A DNA stretch of 60,467 nucleotides from Vulcanimicrobiota bacterium (GTDB lineage Bacteria > Vulcanimicrobiota > Vulcanimicrobiia > Eremiobacterales > Eremiobacteraceae): assembly GCA_019235715.1 (NCBI GenBank), contig JAFAKE010000048.1, positions 1 through 60,467 of the forward strand, given 5' to 3'. This document shows, one piece after another, positions 43,853 through 52,656 of the stretch. The notes beneath the pieces are model-generated. The model did no database searches. It worked only from the letters and a program-made list of their open reading frames with translations, and was not told where the DNA came from. The first letter of the stretch is position 1. Each line of letters starts with the position of its first letter. The translations under genes were made by a program, and so were the position numbers.

Positions 43853-45336
43853 GCGCCCACCCTGCGGATTGCGGCTTGCGCAGTGCTGACGTCGGAGAAT
43901 GGGAGGCGCTCGCCGCGCACGAGCTGATACGCCTCGTGTCCCTTGCCCGCGATGACGACGACGTCGCCCGGTTCGGCGAGCGCGATCGCGCTTTCGATCG
44001 CCGAGGCGCGGTCCGGCACGACCGTATGCGTCGCGCCCGCACCCTGCATGCCGGCCAAGACGTCAGCGATGATCGCCTGCGGATCCTCAAAGCGCGGATT
44101 ATCGTTGGTCAGCACCACGTGGTCGGCGAGTTCGCGAGCGATGCGGCCCATGACGGGACGCTTGAGCGGATCGCGATCGCCGCCGCAGCCGAACACGCAC
44201 AGCACGCGATGCGCGGTCAACGCGCGCGCCGCTTGTAACACGTTGCGCAGTCCGTCGGGCGTGTGCGCGTAGTCGACATAGACGCCGATGCGCTCGGCCG
44301 GCACTTGCGTCATGCGACCAGGCACTGCGTTGATCGAAAGCAGGCCATCCGCGATCGCTTCCACATCGATCTCGAGCGCCGTCGCGATCGCCATCGCCGC
44401 CAGCGCATTGGCGACGTTGAACGGCCCCGGCAGCCGAACCGTGAATTTCTCGGACGACAGCGTGGGTACCGCGAAGCGCGACCCGTCAGCGAACAATTCC
44501 ACGTCGACCGCGCGCAGCGCAGCGTCGCTGCTCTGCATCGAATAGGTCAGCGCCGACGGAGCTTCTGACGCAAGCCGCCTGCCTTCGGCGTCGTCGAGGT
44601 TAAGCACCGCGATACCCGGACGCTTGCTGCGATTGTGCTGAACGAGATCGAACAGACGGCGCTTCGTCTTCGCGTACTCCTCGAAGTTGCCGTGGAAATC
44701 GAGATGATCGTGCGTCACGTTCGTCAGCGCGGCGACGTCGAACTCGACGTCGTCCACGCGGTGCATGGCGAGCGCGTGGCTTGAGACCTCGAGCACGGCG
44801 CCGGCGGCACCAGCGGCGCGGAAGCGCGCGAGCAGTTCCTGCAAATCGTGTGCGTACGGCGTCGTATGTTCGAGGTCGACGGCGAATTTGTCGTTCAACC
44901 GGGCGCCGAGCGTCCCGATAAGTCCGAATTGACGGCCTGCGGCTTTAGCAATCGCCTCGACGATGTGCGTGGTCGTCGTTTTGCCGTTCGTGCCGGTAAC
45001 GCCGACGCACGCCAATGCGCTGCTCGGACGGCCCCATAGCTCGGCAGCAACCGGGGACAGCGCGGCGAGCACCGATGGCACGACGACCAGCGGTACGCTG
45101 CCGATGTCGATATCGCGCTCGGCGAGCACCGCGCCTGCACCCGCCGCGACTGCTTCCGCGGCATGCGCGTGGCCGTCGTCGCGCAGGCCGCGCAGGCACG
45201 CGAACAAACCGCCGCGTTCGATGCGCCGGGAGTCGATGGAGAGCGACGTGATGAGGACGTCCGGGTCGCCGCTTACGCGCATGTCGCCGACGCCGGCGAG
45301 CAGACGCCGGAGCAGTGTCGGCATCGAGTGTGTCAT
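43849..45336 (-). CDS. murE: UDP-MurNAc-L-Ala-D-Glu:meso-diaminopimelate ligase
   Basis: A 495-residue Mur ligase adding the third residue of the stem peptide. ATP loop: VGVTGTNGKTTTTHIVEAI. Carbamylated-lysine and metal region: ALTNVTHDHLDFHGNFEEYAK. The amino-acid specificity motif is DNPR, in VVLTNDNPRFEDP, which is the meso-DAP signature (lysine-adding MurE enzymes have other residues here). ATG at 45336 overlaps the PBP stop (ATGA) and gives the family length. The longer frame upstream lies inside the PBP gene. Confidence 0.96.
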   Translation of the reverse strand: MTHSMPTLLRRLLAGVGDMRVSGDPDVLITSLSIDSRRIERGGLFACLRGLRDDGHAHAAEAVAAGAGAVLAERDIDIGSVPLVVVPSVLAALSPVAAELWGRPSSALACVGVTGTNGKTTTTHIVEAIAKAAGRQFGLIGTLGARLNDKFAVDLEHTTPYAHDLQELLARFRAAGAAGAVLEVSSHALAMHRVDDVEFDVAALTNVTHDHLDFHGNFEEYAKTKRRLFDLVQHNRSKRPGIAVLNLDDAEGRRLASEAPSALTYSMQSSDAALRAVDVELFADGSRFAVPTLSSEKFTVRLPGPFNVANALAAMAIATALEIDVEAIADGLLSINAVPGRMTQVPAERIGVYVDYAHTPDGLRNVLQAARALTAHRVLCVFGCGGDRDPLKRPVMGRIARELADHVVLTNDNPRFEDPQAIIADVLAGMQGAGATHTVVPDRASAIESAIALAEPGDVVVIAGKGHEAYQLVRGERLPFSDVSTAQAAIRRVGA

Positions 45337-47096
45337 TGTTGTACCGGGGACGTATTCACCCGAGCAGGCGGACGCGCCTCGGTCGCGACGCGCCGCGCCA
45401 GAATGCCCTCGCGCCACAGCACGCGTCCAGCCAATTCGCGGAAAGCAGGCGCCGCGACGAGTCCGCCATAGTACAGCCCACGCGGGCGCTCGACGTTGAT
45501 GAGCACGACGTATTGCGGCTTATCGGCCGGCACGATGCCGATGAACGACGCGACGTATTCGCCGGTCCGATACTGTCCGTTTTCCACAATCTCGGCGGTG
45601 CCCGTTTTCCCGGCAACCGCGTAGCCTGGTATTTGCGCGTTGGTGCCGGTGCCGCGTTTGACGACGTTGCGCAGCATTGTGAGCAGCACCGCAGCGGTTT
45701 GCGGATGCATCACGCGCCGCACGATCTGCGGCTCGTAGCGGCGCACGACGCGTCCTTGCGGATCGACGATCTCGCGCACGATCAGCGGGCGCATCAACAT
45801 GCCGCCATTCGCGATCGCCGCGTACGCACGCGCGAGCGAGAGCGCCGTCACGGAGACGCCTTGACCGAAGGCGATCGTCGCGACGCGCGAGCCGTACCAT
45901 TGATCGGGCGGATCGATGATGCCCGGACTTTCACCCGGCAGATCGACGCCGGTCACGTCGTCAAGACCGTAACGGCGGATGTACTCGGCCATCGTGCGCT
46001 TGCCGACGCGCATCGCGACTTCCGCGGCGCCGACGTTATGCGAGTAAGTGACGATATCCGAGAGCGTCTCGCGCATGTGGCCTGACGACATGAGACCGTC
46101 GTCTGCGTTGTGTATCACATAGCCGCCGATGTCGATCGCATTCTCCGCTGGAAACGTGTCGTCGAGGCTTACGCGCCCGGAGTCGATCGCGGCGGTCGCG
46201 GTGACGAGCTTGAAGGTCGAACCCGGTTCGTAGGGATCGGCGATGGCGCGATCTTTGTACGAGTCCTGCGAAAAAGCCGCATAGCGGTTGGGGTCGTAGT
46301 TGGGCCAGTTGGCGAGCGCGAGGATCTCGCCCGTGTCGGCGCGCAGCACGATCGCGCTTGCGCTGCGCGCGCTGTATTGCGCCGCCGTTTTCGCAAGCAC
46401 GTCTTCGGCCGCGAGCTGCAGCGCGCGGTCGAGCGTCAGCATGACGGTGTCCCCGGTGACCGCTGCTTCGACGACGCGCCGTCCGAAGGGCAGCGGACGG
46501 GATTGGCTGTCGGTCTCCTCGACGACCTGCCCCGCTTTGCCGGAAAGCACGTCGTTGAAGGCGACCTCGATGCCGGCAAGCCCCTGATTGTCGATGCCCG
46601 TGAAACCGATGACGGTCGAACCGATGCGCCCTTGTGGATCGACGCGCAAGCCGGTCGGCTCGTCGCTTGTGCCCACGCCAAGGAGGCCAAGACCGTCGAT
46701 GCGGTCGCCCAACGCCTTGGGGCGCATGCGGTCGAGATAGATAAAGGTTGAATGCGAAGTGAGCTCGCGTTCGAGCGCTGGGGCAGGACGGTGCAGGAGC
46801 GGGGCGAGCGCGAGCGCGGTGCTGTGCGCGTTTTCGATGTCGGGCGGCTGCGCGAAGATCTGCACTGCCGGCGACGTGCCCGCGAAGACGACGCCGAAGC
46901 GGTCGACGATGCGACCGCGCTTGCCGCTGACCGGATATTCGGCGCGGTGCTGGTCGACAGCGATGGATGCGAGCGCGGCGCCGTCGCGTACTTGCACGCG
47001 GTAGAGGCGCGCGACGAGCAGTCCGGCGACGACGAAGAAGACCCAGAACACGAGGATGGCGCGCGCGCGCAGGCGGCTGCGTTCTTTCTCTTTCAC
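45333..47096 (-). CDS. ftsI: Class B penicillin-binding protein (FtsI/PBP2-like transpeptidase)
   Basis: A 587-residue protein with one N-terminal membrane helix (about 12-32: ILVFWVFFVVAGLLVARLY), a PBP dimerisation domain and a transpeptidase domain. Catalytic motifs: SxxK in EPGSTFKLV (Ser293), SxN in TYSHNVGAAE, and KTG in VAGKTGTAEI (Lys497). It cross-links stem peptides at the division septum and should pair with the SEDS protein encoded at 38-39 kb. There is no C-terminal PASTA domain. The start is GTG at 47096, 16 bases after ftsL. Confidence 0.95.
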   Translation of the reverse strand: MKEKERSRLRARAILVFWVFFVVAGLLVARLYRVQVRDGAALASIAVDQHRAEYPVSGKRGRIVDRFGVVFAGTSPAVQIFAQPPDIENAHSTALALAPLLHRPAPALERELTSHSTFIYLDRMRPKALGDRIDGLGLLGVGTSDEPTGLRVDPQGRIGSTVIGFTGIDNQGLAGIEVAFNDVLSGKAGQVVEETDSQSRPLPFGRRVVEAAVTGDTVMLTLDRALQLAAEDVLAKTAAQYSARSASAIVLRADTGEILALANWPNYDPNRYAAFSQDSYKDRAIADPYEPGSTFKLVTATAAIDSGRVSLDDTFPAENAIDIGGYVIHNADDGLMSSGHMRETLSDIVTYSHNVGAAEVAMRVGKRTMAEYIRRYGLDDVTGVDLPGESPGIIDPPDQWYGSRVATIAFGQGVSVTALSLARAYAAIANGGMLMRPLIVREIVDPQGRVVRRYEPQIVRRVMHPQTAAVLLTMLRNVVKRGTGTNAQIPGYAVAGKTGTAEIVENGQYRTGEYVASFIGIVPADKPQYVVLINVERPRGLYYGGLVAAPAFRELAGRVLWREGILARRVATEARPPARVNTSPVQQ

Positions 47097-47112
47097 GGCG
47101 GCGGCCGCGCCT

Positions 47113-47553
47113 TTACCGGGTATGGAACAAGCGCTTGAAGCTCGCGAAGCCTGCTGCGAAGGCTGTGGTCTCGGGCTTGGTGCTTGTGGACGGCAATGTG
47201 ATGACCGCGATGCTCGCGGGCTCTTTCATGTGCAGCGCGCTGGCGGCCGCTTCAAGCCGCGTCACCGATTGCGCCTGCGCCAACCGCTGGCGCAATGCGT
47301 CGTCGGTCTGCACGAGCTGCGCCTGCGTTTGCTGGTCGGCGCTCAGCCGATAGGTCTGCGCGACCAGCTCTGCGTTTAACCCGACGTAGCCGCACAGCAA
47401 CATCAGCGGAATGCTGCCGAGCAGCACGACGCGCGCGACCGACGCCGTCTTGCGGCGCACGGCCTTGGCCGTGGGCGCGTTGCGTTGCATGCTGTGCGGC
47501 GGCGGTTTCAGGCGCCGGTCGAATTCAAGCTTGAACGCGGTCGCAGCGCGCAC
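47113..47553 (-). CDS. ftsL: FtsL-like cell division protein
   Basis: A 146-residue bitopic protein in the ftsL position between rsmH and the class B PBP. A basic cytoplasmic part (about 1-40), one transmembrane helix (about 43-62: VVLLGSIPLMLLCGYVGL), then a coiled-coil-like stretch rich in Q/L/A (about 65-110: LSADQQTQAQLVQTDD) and a short tail. The sequence is too divergent for a firm family match, and the call rests on length, topology and order. The start is GTG at 47553, just after the rsmH stop. FtsL recruits and holds FtsI/FtsW in the divisome. Confidence 0.85.
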   Translation of the reverse strand: MRAATAFKLEFDRRLKPPPHSMQRNAPTAKAVRRKTASVARVVLLGSIPLMLLCGYVGLNAELVAQTYRLSADQQTQAQLVQTDDALRQRLAQAQSVTRLEAAASALHMKEPASIAVITLPSTSTKPETTAFAAGFASFKRLFHTR

Positions 47554-47556
47554 GTC

Positions 47557-48492
47557 TCATGCGCTCCGGCGCAGCGCGTCGCGCGTGCGTTCCGCAGCGC
47601 GCAGTTTCGCGCTTCGGCTGCGCGGATTTGCCGCGATCTCTGTTTGCGTCGGCGTGAGCGGTTTGCGCGTCAGCGTCTGCGCCTCGCCGCCGCGCCGCCA
47701 GCCGGCGAACTGGTGCTTGACCACGCGGTCCTCGCCGGAATGAAAGCTGATGACGACGATGCGCCCGCCCGGCTTGACGCAGGCTATCGCTTCTTGCAAG
47801 CTTTGCCTGAGCCGGTCGAGATCTTCGTTCACTGCGATGCGCAGCGCGAGAAATGTGCGCGTCGCCGGGTGGATGCCGCCGCGCCGCCCGCGCGCGTTGC
47901 GCGGCTGCGCGGCGAGCACTGCGGCGACGAGATCGGACGTCGTGCGCAACGGCGAGCGTTCGCGCCGCTTGACGATCTCTCGCGCGATGCGGCGCGCATT
48001 GCGCTCGTCACCGAATTCAAAGATGATATCCGCGATCTCGCCTTCGCGCGCGGTCGCCAACAGCTGCGCCGCGGTGGCCGCGTCGGAGGTTGGATCGAGG
48101 CGCATGTCCAGATCGCCTTCGCCGGCGAACGCAAAACCGCGCGCTGCGTCGGCGAGCTGCAGCGACGACAGCCCGAGGTCGTAGGCGATGCCGCTCACGC
48201 CGCCCATCTCAAGCTCCGCGAGCACGTCGCGCAGGCGCGCGAAGTTGGCGTGGACCGGGGTGACGCGGCGGGGGTACTCGAGTGCGAGCGCCTCCGCCCG
48301 CGCCACTGCGTGAGGATCGGCATCGAGCGCGATGACGCGCGAGCCGGGTATGCGCTGCAAAATCGCACGCGACAAGCCGCCGGCGCCGAACGTGCAGTCG
48401 ACGAAGAGCGGAACCGCACTTTCGCGCGCTGCCGGGGCCAGCAGGTCGAGCGTCTCGTCGAGCATGACGGGCGCATGATCAGTAGAGTCCAA
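47557..48492 (-). CDS. rsmH: 16S rRNA (cytosine(1402)-N(4))-methyltransferase
   Basis: A 311-residue SAM-dependent methyltransferase (MraW) that modifies C1402 of 16S rRNA. It starts HAPVMLDETLDLL, then the SAM-binding DCTFGAGGLSRAIL, YDLGLSSLQLADAARGF, and the C-terminal PGGRIVVISFHSGEDRVVKH. It is the second gene of the dcw operon and overlaps the end of mraZ by 14 bases, so translation is probably coupled. Confidence 0.97.
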   Translation of the reverse strand: MDSTDHAPVMLDETLDLLAPAARESAVPLFVDCTFGAGGLSRAILQRIPGSRVIALDADPHAVARAEALALEYPRRVTPVHANFARLRDVLAELEMGGVSGIAYDLGLSSLQLADAARGFAFAGEGDLDMRLDPTSDAATAAQLLATAREGEIADIIFEFGDERNARRIAREIVKRRERSPLRTTSDLVAAVLAAQPRNARGRRGGIHPATRTFLALRIAVNEDLDRLRQSLQEAIACVKPGGRIVVISFHSGEDRVVKHQFAGWRRGGEAQTLTRKPLTPTQTEIAANPRSRSAKLRAAERTRDALRRSA

Positions 48493-48919
48493 GTTCGGTC
48501 ATCAGGTCGGCCATGCGCTCCGGTGCGCCGCTCGCGGCGCGCCATGCGGCCGCCGACCACAACTCGACGCGCGTCAGCGCGCCGACCAGCACCGCGTCGC
48601 GATCCAGTTGCGCGTACTCGCGCAGCGCCGGCGGGATGAGAAGACGCCCTTGTCCGTCGAGGCTCGCCTCTTCTGTGTGGGCGAAAAGATGACGCACGAA
48701 GTTGCGGTACTGCACGTCCTTGCGCGGCGCGCTCTCTAGCTTGGCGCAGAAGTCCGACCATGCGGCTTCCGGATACAGGGCAAGACAGGGATCGGGCGGC
48801 GCGATTGTGAGAACGAAGTGGTCGCCGAGGCGCGCGCGCAAACGAGCGGGGATCGTCAATCGACCCTTCTCGTCGAGAGAATGCTCGTACTGTCCCGTAA
48901 ATTTCGGGAGACCGCTCAT
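48479..48919 (-). CDS. mraZ: Transcriptional regulator MraZ
   Basis: A 146-residue DNA-binding protein with two SpoVT-AbrB-like repeats: FTGQYEHSLDEKGRLTIPARLR and the second EEASLDGQGRLLIPPALREY. It forms a ring that binds the tandem GTGG repeats in front of its own gene and controls the dcw operon. The ATG at 48919 is set from the conserved start LPKFTGQYEHS. A longer frame continues into the promoter region and is not supported. Confidence 0.96.
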   Translation of the reverse strand: MSGLPKFTGQYEHSLDEKGRLTIPARLRARLGDHFVLTIAPPDPCLALYPEAAWSDFCAKLESAPRKDVQYRNFVRHLFAHTEEASLDGQGRLLIPPALREYAQLDRDAVLVGALTRVELWSAAAWRAASGAPERMADLMTELGLY

Positions 48920-48935
48920 AACAGAGGTACCAAGC

Positions 48936-48970
48936 CCCACAGTGAGCCACTTTGACCCACTATACCCCAC
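48936..48970 (-). promoter_or_regulatory. MraZ-binding box: four GTGG(G/C) repeats at 10-bp spacing
   Basis: On the minus strand, GTGGG, GTGGG, GTGGC and GTGGG units recur with an exact 10-base period (plus-strand positions 48966-48970, 48956-48960, 48946-48950 and 48936-48940). This matches the known MraZ-box architecture (TGGGN repeats with 5-base spacers). The third unit has C in place of the last G. The units run from the -10 box to about 17 bases before the mraZ start. Confidence 0.92.
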
Positions 48971-48988
48971 TTATCGGCTGCTTGTAAA
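48959..48988 (-). promoter_or_regulatory. Promoter of the mraZ/dcw operon
   Basis: On the minus strand, TTTACA (48983-48988) and TATAGT (48959-48964) are 18 bases apart. The -10 box overlaps the first two MraZ repeats, so MraZ bound there would block RNA polymerase. Confidence 0.7.
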
Positions 48989-49096
48989 GTGGGACACACG
49001 TGTTCGAGCCCCTGAGGTTGAGGCGCAGATTTATGCCCGTGAGGAATAGAGCCGCGACACCAAAGCGCCCGTGCCAGGCCGCGCGGTCAAATTAGG

Positions 49097-49798
49097 CTAG
49101 CAGGATCCGCCGATGCTCGTCTTTGACGCACCCGGGGACGTCAAGCCATCCGGGCCGTTGAGTGTTAGGTAGATGTCGACTTCTTCGGCACTATCTATGT
49201 TAGCAAACGTTCCCGAGGCGGCATATGTGAACGGTCCAGCTGTGCCTTGGTAGCCATTAGAGCCGGCATACTCGACCCAATTGACTGTATATTGCGCGCC
49301 GCCCCAAGATGAAGGCGCATGAAAATGAACGATCAACGCTCCCTGGCTGAAAACAACTCCCGTGACAACTCCCGTGTATGACGAGCTGGCACCACAATTG
49401 GTGCTTGAGCCTCCGCCACTGTCACTACCGCCACTCTCGTTAGTTCCGCTCGACATCGGATGAAGTTGCGTCATTGGCGGCAGCTTTATGGGCTTGCCAA
49501 ATCGGTCGAGAATCTCAAAACCGGGAGAGGTTTGCGTTCGACCACTGCCATCGGTGAAGGCAACACCCTTGCTGATCCATCGTATGCGACTGGGGCGCGC
49601 AACCACAAAGTAGTGTGGTCCCTCAGCGACTACTCTCGGCTCATCAGCTTTAGTGTTGGAAGCGATTTGCGCAGGGTGAACTTGGGTTACCGGAGATCCT
49701 CCCACCCCGCAGCCCGCCAGGGCTCCGGATAACAAGATAAGGGTGATTGCGGTGGCAGTCAATCTTGATCGCTGTTTTCTTCGCTGAGCGGTTGACAT
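49097..49798 (-). CDS. Predicted lipoprotein, unknown function
   Basis: A 233-residue lipoprotein with a basic start and lipobox LSGALAGC (Cys at about 30). The mature part has a beta-rich region (about 60-110), a Ser/Gly-rich linker (about 117-132), and a C-terminal fibronectin/Ig-like region (VTGVVFSQGALIVHFHAP, YTVNWVEYAG). I know no family. Its GC content and codon choice are visibly lower than those of the neighbouring mur and lpt genes, which suggests recent gain or weak constraint. It is 36 bases downstream of the TlpA-TPR gene on the same strand and may be co-transcribed with it. Confidence 0.6.
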   Translation of the reverse strand: MSTAQRRKQRSRLTATAITLILLSGALAGCGVGGSPVTQVHPAQIASNTKADEPRVVAEGPHYFVVARPSRIRWISKGVAFTDGSGRTQTSPGFEILDRFGKPIKLPPMTQLHPMSSGTNESGGSDSGGGSSTNCGASSSYTGVVTGVVFSQGALIVHFHAPSSWGGAQYTVNWVEYAGSNGYQGTAGPFTYAASGTFANIDSAEEVDIYLTLNGPDGLTSPGASKTSIGGSC

Positions 49799-49834
49799 TT
49801 CAGTGCCCGCTTCTGCCCTTGAGCTTCGAACCGC

Positions 49835-51520
49835 CTAGGAGGCGAGGACGGTGATGCTTGCCTTCGTCGATTTGCCGTCGACGGTGACGTCCATCTGATC
49901 GACTCCACCCGGCGACAGTTGCATGTTCCAGCTGCCCGCGACCGGCGCGAGCGGCACCACCTGAAGCTCGACGCGCCGCGTGCCATTCGCGGCCAGCGAC
50001 ACGTCGCTCTTGTAAGGATCGCACACTTTATCGTAGCAGAACGAGAGCACCCACTTCTTGGGCACATTCATCGCCGCAAGGTGCACGGTGCGCGGCTGCG
50101 CCGCCGGGTTACGCACGGTCACCCATAGCTTTGCGGGCTGCGAACCATTGGTCATCACGCGGTTCGAACCCGACACGGCTACATAGACCGGCTGCGGCGA
50201 AAGCGCCGCGAACTGCTCCTGCGCCTGCTGCGCGACGATCGTGCCGGGCGCCAAGATCGACGAGCTCGCCAGCGAGAGCTTGGCGTCATCGTTCTTGCCC
50301 GCCATGATCTGCGTGCGGCCGGTCTTGAGGAAGACGCGGCCGACCTCGTACGCCGCGCCCTTCTTCAAAGGATGCGCGCCGTATGCGTTCGCGGCGAGCA
50401 CGAGCGCCTGCTGCTCGGCTGCCAACGCGTCGTCATACTGCTTGAGCGAGTTGAGCGCAGACGCAAGCGTCAGCCAGCTTTCCGGATCTTTCGGCGCGAT
50501 TTTCGTTTCGGTCCGCGCCGCCGCGCTTGACGCCGCGTAGTCGCGCAGCTCGTATGCGGCCAGGTAGATCCCGTCGTACGCCTTCGTGTCTTTCGGTTCG
50601 AGCTGTGCGGCTTGCTTGTAGTAGTTCTCGGCTTGCGCGAACCGCTCTTGATCCTCTGCGTTTTGCCCGCGCAACAGCGCCGCTTGCTCCATGTCGCTGT
50701 CCGCTTTGGCGTGCGACTTCTGAAGCTTCGCGCTCATGTCGTAGGCGCCGGCAAGCGCGAGGCCGAGCGCGTCGCGCTCGTTCACCGCTTCCCAGAAGTT
50801 GATCGACGATTGGTCGTCGGAGTTCTGCAAATCGTCGAGCGATTTATTCGCAGCCGTGCCTGCCGCGATCGCGCGGTCCAGATCTGCGCGTTTCGTGGCG
50901 GCATCGGTTGCCGAGCGCGCCGCGTTTACCGACTGCGTCACCGCCTGCGTACCCTGCGCCGCAGTCGCCGCGAAGCGGCGCCCAAGTTCGGACTGGTTCG
51001 GCACCCGTCCGGCGAGCACGTCGTTGAGCGCCGATGCCAGCACCGCCCCAGACAGCTGATCGACCTGGCGATAGAGTATCTTGCCGTCGCGGTCGACGAT
51101 GTACGTCGTCGGAATCGCGCGCACGTCGTAGGATTCGTTGACCTTGCCGTCGTGGTCCAGCACGACGGTGTACCGGATGCCCTTGGCTGCGGCGAATTCT
51201 TGCACGAGCGCGCCGGGTTCTTTGGAGTCCACGCCGACGAAGACCACGCCGCGCTGCGCGAACGACGCCTCTTGGCTGATCAGGTCCGGTGTCTCCGCGC
51301 GGCACGGCGGACACCAGGTCGCGAAGAAGTTGACGACGACGACCTTGCCACGCAGCGATGACAGCCGCACGGCCGTCCCCTCGGGCGTCAAGAGCGTGAA
51401 GTCGGGAGCGCGCGTGCCGACGGCAGGTGGTGCTGCCAATGCCGGTATGGCGTTAAGGGCGAGCGCGGCAACGCAGGCCGCGAGGGCTCCGATCGTTGCG
51501 CGAGACGTGGACGCAATCAT
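49835..51520 (-). CDS. Exported TlpA-like thioredoxin-TPR-beta domain protein
   Basis: A 561-residue exported protein with a signal peptide (about 1-29). Residues 35-165 are a TlpA/ResA-type thioredoxin domain: APDFTLLTPEGTAVRLSSL, the redox pair in FFATWCPPCRAE, cis-proline region AIPTTYIVDRDG. Then come about 250 residues with TPR-like helices (AQAENYYKQAAQLEPKD, DPESWLTLASALNSL). A C-terminal beta-sandwich (about 455-561: PAKLWVTVRNPAAQPRTVHL) contains two cysteines (FCYDKVCDP). It may reduce or isomerise disulfides of envelope proteins bound by the TPR part, which is inference. Confidence 0.85.
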   Translation of the reverse strand: MIASTSRATIGALAACVAALALNAIPALAAPPAVGTRAPDFTLLTPEGTAVRLSSLRGKVVVVNFFATWCPPCRAETPDLISQEASFAQRGVVFVGVDSKEPGALVQEFAAAKGIRYTVVLDHDGKVNESYDVRAIPTTYIVDRDGKILYRQVDQLSGAVLASALNDVLAGRVPNQSELGRRFAATAAQGTQAVTQSVNAARSATDAATKRADLDRAIAAGTAANKSLDDLQNSDDQSSINFWEAVNERDALGLALAGAYDMSAKLQKSHAKADSDMEQAALLRGQNAEDQERFAQAENYYKQAAQLEPKDTKAYDGIYLAAYELRDYAASSAAARTETKIAPKDPESWLTLASALNSLKQYDDALAAEQQALVLAANAYGAHPLKKGAAYEVGRVFLKTGRTQIMAGKNDDAKLSLASSSILAPGTIVAQQAQEQFAALSPQPVYVAVSGSNRVMTNGSQPAKLWVTVRNPAAQPRTVHLAAMNVPKKWVLSFCYDKVCDPYKSDVSLAANGTRRVELQVVPLAPVAGSWNMQLSPGGVDQMDVTVDGKSTKASITVLAS

Positions 51521-51673
51521 AGGCTCATGCTGTTACGCGCGGACGTGCGGTGCGGCCTGCACGGTTGCTTGGGACCTGAGTTTGTGCTAGAGTTTTTTCA
51601 CGCTTCGCGGCCCTCTCACCATGGCAGCGAGGTTTTCAACGTTTTTCCGGATGGTGGAACTGCGAGACATTAA

Positions 51674-51973
51674 GTGGCACTGCAAGATCGCACGTTGACC
51701 TGCCGCGATTGTGGTTCAGAGTTCATCTTCACGGTGGGCGAGCAAGAATTCTACTCACAAAAAGGCTTCGAGCACGAACCTGCCCGTTGCCCAGGCTGCA
51801 GGCAGGCACGCAAGCGGGATCGCTCGTCGGGCGGCGGCGAGCGCACGATGTACGATGCGATCTGTTCGCAATGCGGCGTCGCGACGCAAGTCCCGTTCTC
51901 GCCGCGCGCGGACAAACCGGTGTATTGCCAGGACTGCTACAAGACGGTTGCCGGCCGGCGGACCAGGACGTAG
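51674..51973 (+). CDS. Zinc-ribbon protein with two CxxC pairs per half
   Basis: A 99-residue cytoplasmic protein. Cysteine pairs are CRDCG (about 10-13), CPGC (about 39-42), CSQCG (about 64-67) and CQDC (about 85-88), so it should form two treble-clef/zinc-ribbon units, each binding one zinc. The pattern (TCRDCGSEFIFTVGEQEFY, then a second PVYCQDCY unit) is found in short bacterial proteins annotated only as zinc-ribbon or CxxC-x17-CxxC proteins, with a possible nucleic-acid role. The start is GTG at 51674. It is monocistronic, divergent from the TlpA-TPR gene. Confidence 0.85.
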   Translation: MALQDRTLTCRDCGSEFIFTVGEQEFYSQKGFEHEPARCPGCRQARKRDRSSGGGERTMYDAICSQCGVATQVPFSPRADKPVYCQDCYKTVAGRRTRT

Positions 51974-52133
51974 CAAAGCCCCAACCCCAGCGCAATCCGT
52001 CCACCTCGCGCGGCGATTCGTTGCCGGAGTGTGAGGTGGATTAAGCCTTTGCGTGCAGCCGATAAGTAAGATGTAGAGCCTGGCGGGACGTGGAACTGTC
52101 ATCGCCACAGATCCGGAAAGGAGTGCTCGGCCG

Positions 52134-52643
52134 TTGGCGGATTCCATACGCGCGTTCGTGCGGACGTTGCCCGTCGTCGCGGCAGCGGTCCTCGCGGGCT
52201 GCAGCGGCGGCGGTTTCCTGCCGTTCGGCGAGGGTCCGCACAGCATGGCGGCCTCGCGCCTCGAGCACATCGTGAACCAACAGGCGAAGGTCAATCACGT
52301 CGATCCGAATCTCGTGAAGGCGGTCATCGCTGTCGAGTCGGGCGGCGATCCTTCGGCCGTTTCGACGGCGGGAGCTATGGGACTGATGCAGCTCATGCCC
52401 GGCACCGCGAAGTCGCTCGGCGTCACCAATCCATGGGATCCAGAGCAGAACGTCGCCGGCGGCGCCAAGCACCTGAGCGACCTGCTGCGCGAATATAATG
52501 GAAATATCTCGCTTGCGCTCGCCGCGTACAACGCAGGGTCGGGCGCAGTTGCGCATTACAAGGGCATCCCGCCGTATGCCGAGACCGGCGCGTATGTCAG
52601 CAACGTCCTCACGCTGTACCGCGCGCCGGCAGCGAACAAGTAG
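52134..52643 (+). CDS. Lytic transglycosylase (SLT family) lipoprotein
   Basis: A 169-residue lipoprotein. Lipobox VLAGC (Cys at about 22). The SLT domain has the catalytic glutamate in KAVIAVESGGDPSAVS, then GAMGLMQLMPGTAKSLG, NVAGGAKHLSDLL and LALAAYNAGSGAV. It cleaves glycan strands to 1,6-anhydroMurNAc ends. The start is TTG at 52134, with AAAGGAG about 10 bases upstream, and gives the lipoprotein signal. It heads the lpt gene run, with 13 bases before the permease gene. Confidence 0.93.
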   Translation: MADSIRAFVRTLPVVAAAVLAGCSGGGFLPFGEGPHSMAASRLEHIVNQQAKVNHVDPNLVKAVIAVESGGDPSAVSTAGAMGLMQLMPGTAKSLGVTNPWDPEQNVAGGAKHLSDLLREYNGNISLALAAYNAGSGAVAHYKGIPPYAETGAYVSNVLTLYRAPAANK

Positions 52644-52656
52644 GTAAGGGCGCCTC

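Noticed and set aside
43876-45039. Plus-strand ORFs opposite murE
   Set aside because: No motifs, murE is complete on the minus strand.
47485-48639. 384-codon plus-strand ORF opposite rsmH and mraZ
   Set aside because: Antisense to conserved genes, Arg-rich, no recognisable domain.
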